Origin: Metallumcola ferriviriculae
GTDB taxonomy: Bacteria > Bacillota > JADQBR01
Length of the DNA stretch: 64,000 nucleotides
Assembly (NCBI RefSeq): GCF_035573695.1
Contig: NZ_CP121694.1
Location: forward strand, 3,294,001 to 3,358,000
Direction: 5' to 3'
Shown: positions 8,099 to 16,707 of the stretch, piece after piece
Layout: every line of letters begins with the position of its first letter
Position numbering within the stretch: the first letter of the stretch is position 1
Translations under genes and position numbers: made by a program
The notes under the pieces: model-generated
The model's input: the letters and a program-made list of their open reading frames with translations, nothing else
What the model was told of the DNA's origin: nothing
The model's database searches: none

Positions 8099-9019
8099 CT
8101 AATATCGCCCCACCTGCTTGTTTTTCCGAATCAACATAGACTTCATCCCGGATGGACTTTGTAATACTATTATACCAAACAAAACCAATACTGCTCCAAT
8201 CAATTGCACTTCATTGATTTGCTCTTCCAATAAAATAAATGATAATAACATGGTCATGGGAAGCTCAAAGGTACTAATAATAGCACTCCTAGCCGCCCCC
8301 AGCATTTTAATGCCATGAAGCAGCAGGAAAAAAGGAACTATGGAAGTAACTATTGCCAGCAATGCTCCTACAAACCATGCTTCAACATCACCGGTAAATA
8401 ACATTGTCGTAACACCGGGTCTGATAACCACCAACGCCCCGGTAGAGGCAAACTGAGTTATGGCAGTGACGGTAAACGGGTCATGATGTGACAACGTAAC
8501 TTCACCCATGACGTTATAAAATGCATAGGTTATCCCTGAAAGTAAACCCAGTAATACACCTACCGTAGACCATCCCGTTAAATTCACTGAAAAAATATTT
8601 AGTACCAGCAGCGTCCCCGCGACAGTACATAAGATCGCCAAAAGCTGCCTGAGACTCACCGGTTTTTTTAAAAACAGCATGCTGCCCAACGTCACAAAGA
8701 CCGGATATGTATAAAGTAAAACACTGGCTAAAGAAGCATTGATAAACTGCAGTGACATAAAAAACGCCAAAGAAGTAACAAATGCCCCTACCACGCCTTG
8801 TAACATCAAGGGCAGAAATCTATTCCAGGATAAACTTGCCCTACGCGGACGGACATACATGATAACGGCCAAAATCATAGATGCCATAAAAGATTGAAAC
8901 CACAATACCTGCCAAACCGATAGGTCCATATCATAAGCAAACTTGATAATAATTGCCGCAGTGGCAAAACAACTGGCAGATAAAAGTACAACTGCGCTTC
9001 CCAAAATATGTTTATTCAT
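8099..9019 (-). CDS. EamA/DMT-family transporter
   Basis: 306-aa drug/metabolite transporter with ten predicted hydrophobic segments arranged as two EamA repeats (about residues 8-140 and 150-290). Probable exporter of an amino acid or metabolite; substrate not readable. Starts at ATG with GGGGGA upstream. A second DMT protein at 9965-10915 is only distantly similar. Confidence 0.85.
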   Translation of the reverse strand: MNKHILGSAVVLLSASCFATAAIIIKFAYDMDLSVWQVLWFQSFMASMILAVIMYVRPRRASLSWNRFLPLMLQGVVGAFVTSLAFFMSLQFINASLASVLLYTYPVFVTLGSMLFLKKPVSLRQLLAILCTVAGTLLVLNIFSVNLTGWSTVGVLLGLLSGITYAFYNVMGEVTLSHHDPFTVTAITQFASTGALVVIRPGVTTMLFTGDVEAWFVGALLAIVTSIVPFFLLLHGIKMLGAARSAIISTFELPMTMLLSFILLEEQINEVQLIGAVLVLFGIIVLQSPSGMKSMLIRKNKQVGRY

Positions 9020-9046
9020 TTTGCCGGTTCCCCCATTTCCCCAATA

Positions 9047-9463
9047 CTACTTTAACTTTAGCAAGCGAATATTATCCAAGTAATCATGCACTTTCTCAAA
9101 AAGAAGCCCGGCAGCAAACCAAGCGGGAGCATAATCCAATCGTATCAATCCGTTCACATGCAGCGATGTCTTTAGGCTATAGTCCCAGGGAATCTGGCCA
9201 ATTACCAACGAAATCAGCCATCCCGAGGTATACTCTAACGACCAGATCAGCATCAGCCATGTTAACCCACGTAAAGGCCAGGGCCAGCCTCGAACCCGGT
9301 CATGAACAGGCTCAAAAAAGACAACTGTACCGTAAATCGGAAGCATCCACAGATAGCTGTGCCCCCGCAGTACCCACTGCCCCCTCAGCATAGAGCCAAG
9401 TCCGGTCCAAATTATTTCTATTATCCAACCCATTATGCCGTAAAAAAAGAATTTTTGCCACAT
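9047..9463 (-). CDS. Putative ABC-transporter-type membrane protein (CmpB/COG4905 family)
   Basis: 139-aa integral membrane protein with several Trp-rich hydrophobic segments and the family-typical GWIIEIIWTG and SLEYTSGWLI stretches. Members are annotated as putative type IV ABC permeases, but no ATPase is nearby and the biochemical role is unknown. Lies 27 bases upstream of the DMT gene and may be co-transcribed with it. Confidence 0.7.
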   Translation of the reverse strand: MWQKFFFYGIMGWIIEIIWTGLGSMLRGQWVLRGHSYLWMLPIYGTVVFFEPVHDRVRGWPWPLRGLTWLMLIWSLEYTSGWLISLVIGQIPWDYSLKTSLHVNGLIRLDYAPAWFAAGLLFEKVHDYLDNIRLLKLK

Positions 9464-9553
9464 GGACTTAGTTTCCCCGACCAGCTAATGTATATGAAAT
9501 TGCAATAGTTAATTTTATAAGATCTTGGCACACTAAAAGAAAGGAGGTGCTAC

Positions 9554-9679
9554 ATGAAAAACAAGTCCAAACAAACCAAAAAGAAACCCTATCAAATGGA
9601 AGTCAGTGAAATTTATGTTGAGCCTAAAATCAAAAGCATGGAAGAAATCAGAGAAATTGATAAGAAACGAAAAAGTTAG
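9554..9679 (+). CDS. Small hypothetical protein (41 aa), lysine-rich
   Basis: Starts at ATG with an ideal AAGGAGGTG 6 bases upstream and ends at TAG. The product is highly basic at both ends (begins MKNKSKQTKKK) with an acidic middle. No family recognised. The strong ribosome site and isolated position, oriented opposite to its neighbours, argue that it is real. Confidence 0.55.
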   Translation: MKNKSKQTKKKPYQMEVSEIYVEPKIKSMEEIREIDKKRKS

Positions 9680-9681
9680 TG

Positions 9682-9771
9682 TTATTTATCAGCTTGACAC
9701 AGGCCGGAGGCAATCTCAGCCCCGGTCTCTCTTACGATTTCTTCCGGACTTGTGAAAATAAGCTTTGTCAT
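9682..9771 (-). CDS. Possible 29-aa peptide
   Basis: Open frame MTKLIFTSPEEIVRETGAEI... ending at TAA 2 bases past the convergent 41-aa gene. A weak AGGAAA site lies 5 bases upstream. Amphipathic composition; no family recognised. Could be chance. Confidence 0.3.
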   Translation of the reverse strand: MTKLIFTSPEEIVRETGAEIASGLCQADK

Positions 9772-9793
9772 AGGTGTTTCCTACTAGATTAAC

Positions 9794-9816
9794 AAAAGCC
9801 GGGCAGAGCCCGACTA
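9794..9816 (-). terminator. Intrinsic terminator after the 44-aa gene
   Basis: On the minus strand, CGGGC-TCT-GCCCG followed by GCTTTTG, immediately after the stop of the 44-aa gene. Confidence 0.6.
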
Positions 9817-9817
9817 G

Positions 9818-9952
9818 TTATTTCATCCACTTGCGTTTTTCCTTGTTAGATGTTACTGGTGCATCCTTTTCCGTTATCTTGTCGCCGCCCATTTCCCTGC
9901 CAAACTGATCCAAATGGTCAGGCTTACTGCGAGGTTTTTCCTTGTCCTTCAT
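9818..9952 (-). CDS. Small hypothetical protein (44 aa)
   Basis: ATG with GGAGAG 7 bases upstream; ends at TAA just before a terminator hairpin. Highly charged product (begins MKDKEKPRSK, ends KRKWMK) with no membrane segment. The ribosome site, terminator and 13-base spacing to the upstream DMT gene suggest a genuine gene in that operon. Function unknown. Confidence 0.55.
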   Translation of the reverse strand: MKDKEKPRSKPDHLDQFGREMGGDKITEKDAPVTSNKEKRKWMK

Positions 9953-9964
9953 CAAATCACTCTC

Positions 9965-10915
9965 CTAGGTAGTTTTGGCTTGATTATTTAAGTAGTCTAC
10001 CTTGGAAGGCAGCGTATTATCCCGCAAAAAATAGTTGGTACCCCAGACACCCAAAATTATCATACTTCCTCCCAACAAATGAAACCAATAGAATTTCTCC
10101 TTTAAAATTAATACCCCGGCCAATATGGATATAACAGTGGTTAAATTTGCAAAAACCGCTGCCTGAGCAGCCTCAATTTGCGAGAGGCTGAAATTTAACA
10201 AGAAAAATGCCAATACTGAGGAAAGTACAGCCAGATAAAGTACTGCAAAATAAGCTCGGGGGTCCGTTAACGCATGAAAATATTCAACAATAGGCACTCC
10301 ATCCAATAATGCCCGCCCTAAGCCAATAGTATTAAATGCCACAGCACCCACCCACATCATTAGATAGGTTATCTCCACCGGTGTAAACTTCAGTGAATTG
10401 GCCCGGGATAGAATATTAAAAACAGCCGCCGCCAACACAGCCCCCATTAAAATCAAAACGCCGGTAAAATCACTCCCTGATTGAGTGCTGCCGCGCATAT
10501 AAATAATGAAAATAACTCCTACAACAGATAGAATAATAAAACTAAATTGCAGCATGCTGGGGCGCTCTTTTAAAAATATTGCCCCCAGCACTGCTGCTAA
10601 TATAGGAATTACCGCTATCATCATCCCCGCTTCACTGGCGCTGGTCAATTTTACCCCAATGGTTTCACAGGTGAAATAAAACAACGGTTGGAAGGCCGTT
10701 AGCAGCAAGAGCTTGCCCAGTTTTTTTCCCCGGTAATCCACCTTTATCAAACCTGCAATGCGCAGTAGTGTCAACAGCAACACAGCAGATGCAAACCTAA
10801 AACCTAATAGTTGAAAAGGGGCCAGTACATTCAGTGCCTCTTTAGTAAACATAAAAGAAAAACCAAAAATTACAGCTACGGTAAGACTGGCAATATACGG
10901 CAAGTATTTCTTCAT
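9965..10915 (-). CDS. EamA/DMT-family transporter
   Basis: About 316 aa, ten hydrophobic segments, two EamA repeats, with the family-typical GFRFASAVLLL and AEAGMMIAVIPILAA-like stretches. The ATG at 10915 has GGAG 8 bases upstream; an upstream ATG at 10924 would overlap the ribosome site. Probable metabolite exporter; substrate unknown. Confidence 0.85.
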   Translation of the reverse strand: MKKYLPYIASLTVAVIFGFSFMFTKEALNVLAPFQLLGFRFASAVLLLTLLRIAGLIKVDYRGKKLGKLLLLTAFQPLFYFTCETIGVKLTSASEAGMMIAVIPILAAVLGAIFLKERPSMLQFSFIILSVVGVIFIIYMRGSTQSGSDFTGVLILMGAVLAAAVFNILSRANSLKFTPVEITYLMMWVGAVAFNTIGLGRALLDGVPIVEYFHALTDPRAYFAVLYLAVLSSVLAFFLLNFSLSQIEAAQAAVFANLTTVISILAGVLILKEKFYWFHLLGGSMIILGVWGTNYFLRDNTLPSKVDYLNNQAKTT

Positions 10916-11122
10916 TGTTATCATCTCCGCTTTACACTACAAATTCCAAACAACTATAATCATACCATATCTTACAACCCTAAGTTTAATTATAGCCCCA
11001 AATATATAACACCTTAAGTCAATAAGATAAATACCCTTCCTAATAAACAAACCATACAATTTCTTATAAACAATACCATACAATTTTTTCAAACCCCGGC
11101 AAAGATTAATCTGTCTAGACTG

Positions 11123-11151
11123 TTGACTATCATTCAAATCCATGATATGGT
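11123..11151 (+). promoter_or_regulatory. Possible promoter for comFB
   Basis: TTGACT (11123-11128), 17 bases, TATGGT (11146-11151). The gap 10916-11246 otherwise holds only AT-rich DNA and the hairpin at 11174-11211. Confidence 0.4.
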
Positions 11152-11173
11152 ATTATCAGTAATTATTACCATT

Positions 11174-11211
11174 AGTAGGCATGCTCCCTAATTAGCGGCA
11201 GTATGCCTACT
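11174..11211 (+). repeat. 9-bp inverted repeat in the comFB leader
   Basis: AGTAGGCAT and ATGCCTACT flank a 20-base loop, ending 35 bases before the comFB start. It would be in the transcript from the promoter proposed at 11123. Only a short T-run follows, so a regulatory or stabilising hairpin is as likely as a terminator. Confidence 0.5.
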
Positions 11212-11246
11212 TTCCCCGGAAATTAAAATAATGAGGAGTGGCCAAG

Positions 11247-11537
11247 TTGTCAAAAAAAGAAGTTTTTCTCAAAAACTCTATGGAAGACCAAGTGTGGACT
11301 TTACTAGACAGCACATTGGCTAAATCGCCGGAAATGTGCAGCTGCGAGGTATGTCGCCACGATATTGCTGCCTTGGCATTAAATTTACTTCCCCCCAGGT
11401 ACGTGGTCCGGGATAAAGGGGAAATCCTTTCTCGTCTAAATCAAATGGAAACCCAGCATAACACTAATATAGTGACTGCTTTAACAAAGGCCATGATAAT
11501 TGTTAAAGAATCACCACGGCATGCAAGCAATAAGTAA
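11247..11537 (+). CDS. comFB: ComFB-family late competence protein
   Basis: About 96 aa. It contains the ComFB signature: an N-terminal NSMEDQVW helix, a pair of Cys in CSCEVCRHDIAALALN, and LLPPRYVV. ComFB-domain proteins are linked to competence and, in several groups, to c-di-nucleotide signalling; the function here is inferred from family only. The TTG at 11247 is chosen because GAGGAG lies 8 bases upstream; the GTG at 11238 overlaps that site. Confidence 0.8.
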   Translation: MSKKEVFLKNSMEDQVWTLLDSTLAKSPEMCSCEVCRHDIAALALNLLPPRYVVRDKGEILSRLNQMETQHNTNIVTALTKAMIIVKESPRHASNK

Positions 11538-11694
11538 CGCTCCTCCGAAATGGTCTTCTAGGATAACAATTGGCTAACATAAGGAAGGCAATCATCACCT
11601 TCCCTGTACCTGGGGCAGCACACCGCATCTCACTTCGGGCAAATATGGCATCTACTAGTAATTCTCTATCGCCCGCCCAACAGACAAACATCCA

Positions 11695-11726
11695 TTGTAT
11701 ACTCAATGGATGTTTGTTTGTTAGTA
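11695..11726. terminator. Bidirectional intrinsic terminator
   Basis: 13-bp perfect stem (CAAACATCCATTG and complement) with a 6-base loop, T-rich on the plus side. It lies between convergent comFB and the DUF3243 gene. The 150 bases between comFB and this hairpin hold no convincing gene. Confidence 0.65.
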
Positions 11727-11772
11727 TTAAACTATACAAGTAAATATCAGCGGTAATTTTCTTGAGCAGCAC

Positions 11773-12048
11773 CTACTGCTTTGATAACTTTATCATTAAA
11801 TGGGACAATACTTTCTGCTCACTTTCATTAGCTGCTTCCCATAGCTCTTTTACCGATTTGTTTTCGGGTACATCAGGATTAATATTTGCCGCTAAAAAAT
11901 CACCAAACTCTGCGGCGAATTCTTCCATCATATTATTGGATATTCCCAGCTGTTCCGCCTGCTTCACCATGTTACCCAAAGATTTTTTCCAGCTCTCCCA
12001 AGAGCTTGCATCTAATTGACCAAGCATTTGATTTAATTGATCTGGCAT
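11773..12048 (-). CDS. DUF3243 family protein (YmfJ-like)
   Basis: About 91 aa. It matches DUF3243 by the order SWESWKKSLGNMVKQAEQLGIS, EFGDFLAANINPDVPE and KELWEAANESEQKVLSHLMIKL. Found widely in Bacilli and Clostridia; function unknown. The ATG at 12048 has GGGAG 8 bases upstream. Confidence 0.8.
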   Translation of the reverse strand: MPDQLNQMLGQLDASSWESWKKSLGNMVKQAEQLGISNNMMEEFAAEFGDFLAANINPDVPENKSVKELWEAANESEQKVLSHLMIKLSKQ

Positions 12049-12224
12049 ACCAAACACTCCCTTTTACTAATATTGAACTCCGTCGTTTGCAGCATTATAT
12101 TTTAGACTATCACCCGTAACAACTCTCACCTCCTCTTTGGTCCCAAATATTAAATAGTCCATACATATAAGGAGCCCGCCAATGCCTTGCGATTAATTTG
12201 CCTCCATTTTAGTATACCCATGGG

Positions 12225-12290
12225 TCATTAAAAAAAACGCCGGGAGGCCTCAAAATGGTTTTGTTGCCTGTCCGCCTTACGGCGACGCTG
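12225..12290 (-). terminator. Probable terminator region after the CobW gene
   Basis: Downstream of the CobW gene on the minus strand are a GC-rich hairpin and then GCGTTTTTTTT. The stem nearest the T-run is not clean, so this is a positional guess. Confidence 0.35.
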
Positions 12291-12344
12291 CCATGGCACC
12301 AAATTGAACCGGAGTTTAAAGCAAAGAACCAACAGCTATGAAAT

Positions 12345-13205
12345 TTATCCTTCACACAAAACCTTTGCTAACATTGACTGTTTAATCCCAGTGCCGATAA
12401 AAACCACCCTGCTGAAATCTGACCGGGGAAATTCTACTATTGAATACCGGGTTTTAGTAAAGTCAAAACGAAACCAACCCCGGTGCGTATGCACCAGTCC
12501 CTTCGCCCTAATAATCTGCCCAAATTCACCTGATGCCAATGACTGCCCCAAGTATTCTATAGACTGAGTACTGATAACGGTGCCGGGGCGTATTACCACA
12601 GTTTCCAACGAAGAATGGAAATCAAATTTGGCCGTCGGTTGGTGGTGGTCACCAGGAGGAAGTGATACTTTACAATGTTTCGTCCTGAAAAGTACTGCCG
12701 CAGGATTCAGCCTGCCAATTTCATCCTCCACTCTCTTCAGCAATTTCTCTGAAATTAAATCAATCTTATTAATCAATAAAATATCAGAATTCTTTATCTG
12801 GTCCTTGTAAAAAGGGCCAAACATATGGGCATCTTCCAGATACACAGCCGCATCAATCACACCTACTACTGCCTCCACTGCCACCAAGGGACCCAATTCA
12901 TCAAGAACCCCCAGAATTCCTACCGCTATGCCCGATGGCTCAATGTATAGCTTTTCCGGGTTGAACTTGTCTTTGATATCTTTGATTGCTTCAGCCAGGT
13001 TACTACGCAGTGAACAGCAGATACAACCGCCCGGCAGCTGCACGATATCCACGCTACTGGTACTAGCCAGAAAACTGCCGTCTAGGCCCAATTCACCCAT
13101 ATCATTGACCAGCACCGCCACATTGTCCTCTGCTTTGGTTAAGATATTTTGAATTAGTGTTGTTTTGCCTGCGCCTAAGAAGCCGCAGACCACCTGGACA
13201 CGCAT
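12345..13205 (-). CDS. CobW-family GTP-binding metallochaperone-like protein
   Basis: G3E-family P-loop GTPase: Walker A GFLGAGKTTL at the N-terminus, metal-binding GGCICCSL (CxCC), Walker B region YIEPSG, and the NKIDL guanine-specificity motif; a C-terminal CobW_C part follows. Family members insert or chaperone metals and cobalamin. Last gene of the corrinoid methyltransferase array, so assistance to the corrinoid proteins is a reasonable inference. ATG at 13205, directly after the upstream stop, with GGAGGGGTGGGG before it. Confidence 0.85.
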   Translation of the reverse strand: MRVQVVCGFLGAGKTTLIQNILTKAEDNVAVLVNDMGELGLDGSFLASTSSVDIVQLPGGCICCSLRSNLAEAIKDIKDKFNPEKLYIEPSGIAVGILGVLDELGPLVAVEAVVGVIDAAVYLEDAHMFGPFYKDQIKNSDILLINKIDLISEKLLKRVEDEIGRLNPAAVLFRTKHCKVSLPPGDHHQPTAKFDFHSSLETVVIRPGTVISTQSIEYLGQSLASGEFGQIIRAKGLVHTHRGWFRFDFTKTRYSIVEFPRSDFSRVVFIGTGIKQSMLAKVLCEG

Positions 13206-13206
13206 G

Positions 13207-14478
13207 TTACCCCACCCCTCCAATTACTCCTGCATCCCGTTCCGGTCTTACGTCTAGAGCAGCAGTTACCAACTCTGTAAAATGATACAGCTTAATGGTT
13301 GAATCAGAAGCGTCTATTCCCTTTTTTAAACCTGAATAGCATGAAGGGCAGGGAGTAACTACCGCCTCCGCACCAGTTTTCTCCGCATCATGAATTCGTT
13401 CCACACTCATTTCGGTCTGCAGCTCGGGAAAAGCCATTTTCAGCCCGCCGCCAACACCGCAGCAGCGGGAGTTCTGCCTAATACGCTCCATTTCAATCAA
13501 TTGAATACCCGGCAGTGCCTTGATGACATCACGGGGCGCGTCGTAAATTCTATTGTGCCTCCCAAGGTGGCAGGGGTCATGATATGTGACGCTTAAATCC
13601 ATTGGTTGAGTAAATTTAATTTTTCCCTGATCATAAAGCTGCTGCACATATTCCGTCAGGTGATAGATTTTAAAGTTTAACTGCTTAAGCTTGGTGTAAT
13701 CCTGCTTAATGGTTTTGTAACAGCCGGGACACGAAATCACAACAGTATCAATATTTAAACTATTAAGCATCTCAATGTTTTCCAAGGCATACTCTCTCCA
13801 CGCCGGGTCACCAACGCGCCGCAGCTTACCGCGGCAGCACGGTTCATTTTCGCCCAATACGCCGAAGTCAACCTCTGCCGCCTGTAAAAGATTAATGGTT
13901 TGCTGTGCAGTAGCATTGATTTTCTCATCATATGCCGCTGTACAACCTACAAAATACAGTACCGATGCTTCTTCCTTCAATATGTTTTTTGGCCTTTTTT
14001 CAATCAAATTTTCTGTTAGGGCTTTGTTCATCCATGCATAGCGAAGATCATTGGGATGATTCCATGGGTTATCGCTTTCTTTAATCGCCTTTGCCATTTC
14101 CCACTGCCCTTTAGGAAGATGGACCCCGCCAGCAACCAGCATTTCCCTCACTGCCTCCCACAATTCTACTGTATCTATTCGTACCGGACACACATAATGG
14201 CACTGACCGCAGACGGAACACTGGGTAATAATCTGCATCAACTGTTGATCAATAGGAAACTTGGTTTTACCCTTTGAAAAAAGTTTGGTGAAGACAGAAT
14301 ACTCTTCCTTAACAGCGGATTTCAGACGTAACAGCTTGGCCCGAGGGGTGATTTCCTCCCTGGAATCTTTTGCATAAACGGGACACCAATTTAGACACTC
14401 TCCACATCTGGTGCAGGCCTGCAGTTCCAATAGTTGTCTACTGCTTAGTACTTCCAGCGGTAGTTTTTTTTCTTTCAA
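13207..14478 (-). CDS. HdrD-like (Fe-S)-binding oxidoreductase
   Basis: 423-aa heterodisulfide-reductase-D/GlpC-type protein. Two N-terminal [4Fe-4S] motifs (CTRCGECLNWCP and CSVCGQCHYVCP) are followed by two CCG domains (CPGCYKT...CCRGK; CHLGRH...CCGVGGG and CPSCYSG). Family members pass electrons between membrane carriers and thiol or disulfide centres. It is coupled (TTGA overlap) to the membrane cytochrome-like gene upstream, forming an HdrDE-like pair. TTG start with AAGGAGTGA 9 bases upstream. In this operon it may feed low-potential electrons to the corrinoid activator, which is inference. Confidence 0.85.
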   Translation of the reverse strand: MKEKKLPLEVLSSRQLLELQACTRCGECLNWCPVYAKDSREEITPRAKLLRLKSAVKEEYSVFTKLFSKGKTKFPIDQQLMQIITQCSVCGQCHYVCPVRIDTVELWEAVREMLVAGGVHLPKGQWEMAKAIKESDNPWNHPNDLRYAWMNKALTENLIEKRPKNILKEEASVLYFVGCTAAYDEKINATAQQTINLLQAAEVDFGVLGENEPCCRGKLRRVGDPAWREYALENIEMLNSLNIDTVVISCPGCYKTIKQDYTKLKQLNFKIYHLTEYVQQLYDQGKIKFTQPMDLSVTYHDPCHLGRHNRIYDAPRDVIKALPGIQLIEMERIRQNSRCCGVGGGLKMAFPELQTEMSVERIHDAEKTGAEAVVTPCPSCYSGLKKGIDASDSTIKLYHFTELVTAALDVRPERDAGVIGGVG

Positions 14479-15260
14479 TATAAGTCACTCCTTAAGCCGT
14501 CCTCAGAGGCATTCACTGCAATCTCCAATGGTGCGCTAAAAATGTGCATGAATTTGCTAAAAGGAATGTAGGCAATAAATCCAGCACTGAATAAACCGTG
14601 TGCCACCCAAAGAACGGACAGGTATAGCTGCTTATTTTGAACACCCGCCAGCAGTTCTGCTGCCCACCCACCAACAAATGCATAATTAGGGCCCACTGTT
14701 CCGGTGATAGAAGCAAACCTTATCCCCTCAATGGCAAACCCACTCACTAACAACCCCAATAATATCCAAAGTATATTTGTATCCATGGCTAGGGTATTTA
14801 GTTGTTCCACTTGAATTAATTTTCGCCGGAACAGGGCTGTCAGCACACCAATAAGCATAACCAGGCCGCCTACATCCCCCCAGACGTCAATGACTTGGAC
14901 ACCACTGCCCGCCAGCCAGTACTGCCTAAATACCTCCGGGAGTACGGACCCATCAGCTATTACTGACAGCAGGGTGGTTAGTAAAAGTAAACTAATAAAT
15001 CCCCAAAAAATTGCCATATGCATCAACCATCTCACTTTGGACTGACGCCACAACTGTCGTTGAAAAACAACCTCCATGAATATCCCATGGGCCGCGTGAT
15101 AGATTTTAAATGGGTTATATAAATTTCTTCGCTTGCCTCGCAGCATGATAGCGACATGGTCCCACATTCCTAGTGTGAAAATTATTAAAGCGGCTAGATG
15201 CAGCACCCAAAAAATTGGCCAAGGCTTATAGTAATAAACTTGGTAGAAATCCGCCGGCAC
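14475..15260 (-). CDS. HdrE/NarI-like membrane cytochrome b subunit
   Basis: 261-aa integral membrane protein with about five transmembrane segments and histidines suited to heme ligation (WVLHLAALI, YHAAHGIFMEVV, LMHMAIFWGF, WVAHGLFSAG), as in nitrate reductase gamma and HdrE/DsrM. GTG start preceded by GGAGGATTAATC. With the HdrD-like neighbour it would connect the quinone pool to a cytoplasmic Fe-S protein. Confidence 0.82.
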   Translation of the reverse strand: MPADFYQVYYYKPWPIFWVLHLAALIIFTLGMWDHVAIMLRGKRRNLYNPFKIYHAAHGIFMEVVFQRQLWRQSKVRWLMHMAIFWGFISLLLLTTLLSVIADGSVLPEVFRQYWLAGSGVQVIDVWGDVGGLVMLIGVLTALFRRKLIQVEQLNTLAMDTNILWILLGLLVSGFAIEGIRFASITGTVGPNYAFVGGWAAELLAGVQNKQLYLSVLWVAHGLFSAGFIAYIPFSKFMHIFSAPLEIAVNASEDGLRSDLY

Positions 15261-15262
15261 GA

Positions 15263-16624
15263 TTAATCCTCCCCATTTTGTATTTGCTCCAGACGATAGA
15301 TCAGATTATCCACTGTTTGGGCTACAGGTGAATACGGCCAATTCAAAGATGGTGTATAACAAGTCTCCGCCAATGAAATCTCACTGAGAGATATCTGTTC
15401 AGTCATAGCAAGGGCCAAACGGTCAAGATCCGCTATTCCCACCGGGTCCTCAGAAATTAGCTGAACACCAATTAAGCGGTAGGACTCCGATTCTGCTGCT
15501 AATTTTATATGAATTGGTTTGCCGTTAACATATGGTGGTTTGACAGTAGCCCTATGGGAAGCCGTAGCAACTTGAGGACTATCCGGCAGCAGCATTCCCC
15601 TGGCGGTTTCATTATATCCTGCGGTACCGATATACAAACCCGCCAGCTTAATGGCAAAAGTGTGAACAGTGCCGTTATATGCCACCATTTTCTCAGAAAC
15701 CATATTCTGCGCCGCCACTTTTGCAGTACGCACCGCATTACTGCCCATCATAGACAGTGTGGGTCTACCAGAAATCAAGTCCGTGGTTTGGGCCACATCT
15801 CCAACGGCGAAAATATTAGGGTCACTAGTCCGCAAAAATTGATCCACTTTTATTCCGCCTGTTTCCCCTATCTCTAAGCCACACCGCCGCGCCAATTCAT
15901 TTCGGGGTCTAAACCCTGTGCAGTAGACTATACAATCTGCCTTTACGGAAGAATCATCAATAACTGCAATCTTCTGTCCCTCTTCGGTTCTTATTTCACT
16001 AACCTGGGCATTAAACAAAAAGTTAACACCTTGACCGGCCAACCTGTCCTGTACTATTTGCGCCATTTCCCTATCAAGGAATTTGGGAAGAATTTGGTTA
16101 GCAGCTTCAACTACCCAAACGTCTTCATAGTTACGGTTAACCAGTGCCTCTGCCGCCTCTAACCCAACCGGCCCCGCGCCTATAATCACTGCTGATTTAA
16201 ACTGTGGTAATGCCTTGAGAAAGTTTTCCGCATAAACCATATCCGTGCCCAAGGTAAACTCGTTTGTGCCATCTGCACCGGGAATAGGCGGAATAAATGG
16301 CTCCGATCCGGTAGCAATTACCAGCCGATCATATCTAACCTTTTCACCCTTAACTGTAACGTATTGCTGTTGAGGCTCAATTTCCGTAACCGCCGTCTCC
16401 ATATGATAAAAAATATTGTTTTTTGCCATACCGGCGGGGTCGAAGTTAATCATGGTTTCAAAGCTAGGAATTTCCCCACCGAGAACATAGGTCAGTTCAC
16501 AAGGGCGATATCCGGCAACCTTACGCTTAGTGTACACTTGTACCTGGGCCCTAGGCATATATTTTTTTACCGTTCTCGCCGTAACTGCCGAAGAACCGCC
16601 GCCGCCAATAATTAAAATGTCCAT
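15263..16624 (-). CDS. Pyridine nucleotide-disulfide oxidoreductase (CoA-disulfide reductase/NADH oxidase-like)
   Basis: About 453 aa. It has FAD motif IIGGGGSSAVTA, NAD motif IIGAGPVGLEAAEAL, C-terminal FAD element NIFAVGDVAQ and a Cys in YRPCELTYVLGG, at the place of the single redox-active Cys of CoA-disulfide reductases and NADH oxidases. Directly upstream of the HdrE/HdrD pair, so the three may form one electron-transfer module. ATG at 16624 chosen from GGAGG 8 bases upstream. Confidence 0.84.
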   Translation of the reverse strand: MDILIIGGGGSSAVTARTVKKYMPRAQVQVYTKRKVAGYRPCELTYVLGGEIPSFETMINFDPAGMAKNNIFYHMETAVTEIEPQQQYVTVKGEKVRYDRLVIATGSEPFIPPIPGADGTNEFTLGTDMVYAENFLKALPQFKSAVIIGAGPVGLEAAEALVNRNYEDVWVVEAANQILPKFLDREMAQIVQDRLAGQGVNFLFNAQVSEIRTEEGQKIAVIDDSSVKADCIVYCTGFRPRNELARRCGLEIGETGGIKVDQFLRTSDPNIFAVGDVAQTTDLISGRPTLSMMGSNAVRTAKVAAQNMVSEKMVAYNGTVHTFAIKLAGLYIGTAGYNETARGMLLPDSPQVATASHRATVKPPYVNGKPIHIKLAAESESYRLIGVQLISEDPVGIADLDRLALAMTEQISLSEISLAETCYTPSLNWPYSPVAQTVDNLIYRLEQIQNGED

Positions 16625-16660
16625 AACACTCACCTCCGATTAAATAAATATATATCAGAC

Positions 16661-16693
16661 TGTTGACAAACTCTGCCCGAGATTTTGTCAACA
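16661..16693. repeat. 10-bp inverted repeat between importer ATPase and oxidoreductase
   Basis: TGTTGACAAA and TTTGTCAACA with a 13-base GC-containing loop, in the short gap between the ABC ATPase stop and the oxidoreductase start. It has no T-run; it could be an operator, an RNA processing hairpin or a weak terminator partitioning the array. Confidence 0.5.
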
Positions 16694-16707
16694 AGCTGAA
16701 ACATATA

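Noticed and set aside
10937-11143. 68-codon minus-strand frame upstream of the DMT gene
   Set aside because: AT-rich intergenic DNA, no ribosome site, overlaps the likely comFB promoter.
11503-11772. 89-codon minus-strand frame between comFB and the DUF3243 gene
   Set aside because: Runs through a strong bidirectional terminator hairpin and has no recognisable protein features.
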